DNA from: Dallia pectoralis
Lineage: Eukaryota > Chordata > Actinopteri > Esociformes > Umbridae
Direction of reading: 5' to 3'
DNA length: 64,000 nucleotides
Assembly (NCBI GenBank): GCA_029465975.1
Contig: CM055743.1
Span: 18,824,630-18,888,629, forward strand
The translations under genes were made by a program, and so were the position numbers. Under the pieces are notes generated by a model that worked only from the letters and a program-made list of their open reading frames with translations, was not told the origin of the DNA and made no database searches. The stretch's first letter is position 1; each line of letters opens with the position of its first letter. Positions 62,139-64,000 of the stretch are shown piece after piece.

Positions 62139-63907
62139 TTCTTACACACACACACACTGTTCTTACACACACACACACACACACAGTTCTTACTCACACT
62201 ATTGTATATTACTTGGATTTACATTATTGTCCTGATGTTTACTCACTCATTTGTTCCCACTTTGACATTCTGTTTAATTTCCAATATTTTCAGGAAAGTA
62301 CCTAAGACAAAAGCGCATTGATTTCCAGCTGCCTTACGACATCTTGTGGCTTTGGAAACATGACCAGGTGATCAATCACGCAAATTCAATTCCCCCATAC
62401 TTTGTAATTCACTCATTAAAACTGACTAATTGCTAAATTAGAAGCTCCAGTGTATAGAACACCACACTCCAGAATTGAGATACTGCCGAATAAGTATTAA
62501 GCACAAGTTCAGTGGTCTACACTCTCCAGTGTGGTTTCAAATTGACCGAAAAATGGTTTTTCGGGACAAAAGCGTTTCGCATGTTTGCCGGGGAATTTCT
62601 ATTTCTTATTAGCCAAAATGTGTGACTTCAATGAAAGTGTACAACATAATCTTGAGCAAGAAATACAATAATTGGGAGGTGTGTTTGAGTAGACTGTCTT
62701 GATTTCTGTACTGTTTATGCCAGGGGTCTTCAACCACATTCAACGGAACAGCAAATGTTTTCACGGATTTCTTTGGTCACTATCATTGAATAATGATGGA
62801 GACTTTCTTCCAGTAAAGTCACATGACCCAGTTTTGCAGCTGTGAGTTTAGTTTTGAACTATAAGGAACACAAAGCGAAGAAAGCAGACACAACTGAAGT
62901 ACTTTCAATGTGTTGAATCACTCTGGTTTATTTTATATAAGTTGTTCACCGCTCCTTTAAAGGTCTTGCAGTAGACTATGTGTCCAGTAAATATCAAGTT
63001 AAGCACACTCTACAGGCTTTTTCCCTTATACAAATGATACATTTTGCCTGATTTCCTACCTCCCTTCTTGGTCTTTTTTCTTCAGCTTTACGAGAAGCCC
63101 GACGTCCCCCTTTACAAAAAGATCAGATCAAGTGAGTACCCTCTCCTAATGACACCGTGTCAATAATAACGTCCTGTCCCAAGTGCTGCCCTACGCCCTA
63201 CACAGTGCACTATTTTTCAACCGGAGCTCCATGAGGTCCTGGTCACAGTGAGTGCACCGCTTGGTTGTGGTCTGGCCCGTCATATCGGGTGTCCGTTTCC
63301 CTGAGTAACCTGTGTCCCCCTGTCCGCCATAGATGTCTACGTGGACGTGAAGCCGGTGTCCGGTTACGAAGCCAACACCTGTACCTGCCGGCCATCTGGG
63401 GAACCCGCCGACAAAGGCTGCCTGGACGAATGCCTGAACAGGTATAAAGATGGGCGTCGTAAACCTCACATGGCGTATGACGTACAGTCTGCGGTGTTCT
63501 GTGTGTGTATCTACCATGAGAACGTTCTGGAATATTCTGGACTTTGGGCTTTAATTTACATGTTGTGTTTTGGAAATCTGCCAGACGACAAACACTGCCA
63601 CACGATCGTATTATTTAAAATGACTTTTATTAGCGTTCTTGTCATAATATAAACTAGCAACTGCGGCTGCAATATGAGTCCCTTCCTTCCTGTTCCACAG
63701 GATGAGTTTTGCAGAGTGTTCCCCGAGCACCTGTCCCTGTGCGGAACGCTGTGAGAACCAGCACATCCAGAGGCATGAGTGGGTCCAGTGCCTTGAGCGC
63801 TTCCGTGCCGACGGCAAAGGCTGGGGCATCCGAACTAAGGAGTGTCTCCGATCGGGCCAGTTCATCATTGAGTACCTGGGAGAGGTTGTCAGCGAACACG
63901 AGTTCAG
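48359..63907 (+). CDS. ash1l: Histone-lysine N-methyltransferase ASH1L, 5' part (gene runs off the window)
   Basis: Nuclear Trithorax-group enzyme that methylates H3K36. Coding exons: 48359-48946, 49569-54279, 58359-59022, 61551-61727, 61873-61967, 62294-62367, 63086-63131, 63333-63441, 63701-63907. Phases agree, giving about 2,223 codons before the edge. The start MDQRTQGG is followed by conserved QFSVKESSYSEGNVKLKIGV and QAKRTKKPPKILENYVCRPA. AT-hooks: RRGRKPRW (about 726), RKRGRPKSK (795), RKRGRPKRL (853), KRRGRKPKP (975), KKRGRPPKL (1400) and GPGRPRKHP (1851). Then [20 protein letters not shown], the Cys-rich AWS domain (about 2135-2175) and the start of SET (GWGIRTKECLRSGQFIIEYL, GEVVSEHEF). 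The rest of SET, the bromodomain, PHD and BAH lie beyond the window. The first exon has a 5' leader from 48150. A Pro/Ala repeat lies at about residues 160-180. Confidence 0.96.
49569..54279 (+). CDS. ash1l: ash1l giant coding exon
   Basis: A 4,711-nt exon encodes ash1l residues 197 to about 1767, corresponding to the single very large exon of vertebrate ASH1L. Conserved islands: VTEKLAQLIATCPPSKSTKV; AT-hooks; [40 protein letters not shown] then GIGTDNNSTSDR; HKHKCKRR; YDKLKRQKRKRKKKY; RDLLPTIFRINF; HYVRKPDLKKKRGRPPKLRE; HLLLNPSKFHKKKHKLLRQE. Fish-specific insertions include an Arg/Glu/Asp repeat at 50500-50850, His tracts (about 52291-52312 and 53440-53465) and an acidic run near 54046-54078. 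The donor is ATTG then gtgagt; one leftover nucleotide joins exon 58359 as Gly. Confidence 0.95.
50500..50850 (+). repeat. Coding 15-bp repeat in ash1l (Arg/Glu/Asp/Ser/His-rich)
   Basis: A 15-bp unit (agtgagagggagcgc and relatives) encodes pentapeptides SEREH, SARER, SDRER and RDRER about 22 times, around residues 507-622. The right half has switched from gagagg to gacagg and from agc to cgc, giving RDRER. It stays in frame and is flanked by conserved ash1l sequence, so it is coding. A similar stretch is not part of the mammalian protein as I know it. Mixed-charge RD/RE repeats are typical of nuclear-speckle proteins. Confidence 0.9.
54305..56320 (+). repeat. 21-bp minisatellite with donor- and acceptor-like motifs, about 96 copies
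   Basis: The unit tgtgtttcagcctacagcagg repeats about 96 times from 25 bp after the ash1l exon-3 donor. Each unit contains tttcag (acceptor-like) and cag followed by gtgtgt (donor-like). Sub-variants ccTAcagTA, ccTGcagCA and ccTAcagCA change along the array: GTAtg and GTAgg forms dominate at the left, GCAgg at the right. All plus frames stay open (VFQPTAG, CVSAYSR, CFSLQQV), giving a spurious 694-codon frame. Confidence 0.95.
57487..57650 (+). repeat. GT microsatellite
   Basis: About 160 bp of GT dinucleotides with a few tctgtg and ctgtgt interruptions and one tttt near the end. Confidence 0.95.
57780..57970 (+). repeat. 17-bp tandem repeat, about 11 copies
   Basis: The unit atggaggtggttctgtc alternates with an atggTggtgg variant. 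It lies in ash1l intron 3. Confidence 0.92.
59682..59923 (+). repeat. 121-bp direct tandem duplication
   Basis: Two nearly identical 121-bp copies, each starting tttcctctgtaaggtcactc, begin at 59682 and 59803. A partial third start (tttcctctg) is at 59924. Differences are minimal, for example gtGaac and gtCaac. Confidence 0.93.
59951..61481. mobile_element. 1.5-kb inverted-repeat DNA transposon with TTA target duplication (PIF/Harbinger-like)
   Basis: The body is 59954-61478. The left end ggcccaatccgaatactccc is mirrored exactly at the right end (attcggattgggcc), with similarity extending into an imperfect cccttacccct-rich stretch. TTA flanks both sides (59951-59953 and 61479-61481), the 3-bp TWA target typical of PIF/Harbinger elements. 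Inside, minus-strand frames of 91 and 120 codons (60646-60921; 60929-61291) match no transposase I recognise, so this is probably a non-autonomous or decayed copy. It inserted into ash1l intron 4 without touching exons. Confidence 0.72.
61985..62195. repeat. CA microsatellite cluster in ash1l intron 6
   Basis: Several CA runs are separated by duplicated blocks (gttacagaaacacac...ggcgtaggtgtcattacaca is present twice, at 61977 and 62074). It lies between exons 6 and 7. Confidence 0.85.
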
Positions 63908-64000
63908 GTGAGACCGTAAGGCATTTGTTGGGTTACCTAAACCCAGCTCGTGTTGAGGGTATCAACGCTTCACCCCCGTGTCTCAAAGTGAACATTTGAC
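63908..64000 (+). other. Start of ash1l intron 10, cut by window edge
   Basis: The donor gtgaga follows the SET-domain exon at 63907. The remaining 93 bp are intronic. Confidence 0.7.

Overview
This is a stretch of vertebrate, almost certainly ray-finned fish, nuclear DNA. The genes have many short exons with GT-AG introns and fish-like divergence from their mammalian orthologues. Dispersed repeats look like fish Tc1, LINE, SINE and Harbinger-type elements, and there are long CA/GT and GA runs. The style of the Tc1 and SINE tails leans weakly towards salmoniform or esociform fish, but the species cannot be fixed from the sequence. Nothing prokaryotic or viral is seen.

Five protein genes are present. 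In order: an SK-type calcium-activated potassium channel (kcnn3-like, +, 17164-24505, nine coding exons); ribosomal protein S27 (rps27, -, 25530-27144, four exons); secretory carrier membrane protein 3 (scamp3, +, 28761-34034, nine exons); the RING-H2 ubiquitin ligase rnf115 (+, 35536-42057, nine exons); and the histone H3K36 methyltransferase ash1l (+, from 48359, cut by the right edge inside the SET domain). I assembled every exon by hand from splice sites and reading-frame phase, and all junctions keep frame. KCNN3, RPS27, SCAMP3, RNF115 and ASH1L all lie on human 1q21-22 (from memory), so this looks like an old linkage block. The genes do unrelated jobs and are not an operon-like unit.

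The first 17 kb holds no gene I can support. It is dominated by tandem arrays: a 32-bp unit at 645-2480, a 34-bp unit at 4905-6100, a GA-rich array at 6966-7890 and a 6.1-kb array of 10/11-bp GATC-bearing units at 9040-15140. Further arrays lie inside the genes. In total about a quarter of the window is tandem repeat. Because the units lack stops, these arrays give very long open frames (up to about 2,050 codons) that are not genes.

The most unusual pattern is at splice sites. In the potassium channel gene the exon-1 donor is present five times, the exon-5 acceptor with the first 33 nt of its exon about fifteen times, and an exon-8 acceptor-like sequence about twenty times. Arrays also abut the acceptor of scamp3 exon 8 and the donor of ash1l exon 3; the latter is a 2-kb array whose 21-bp unit carries both a donor-like and an acceptor-like motif. 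These look like minisatellites that grew out of exon-intron borders and could act as splice-site decoys.
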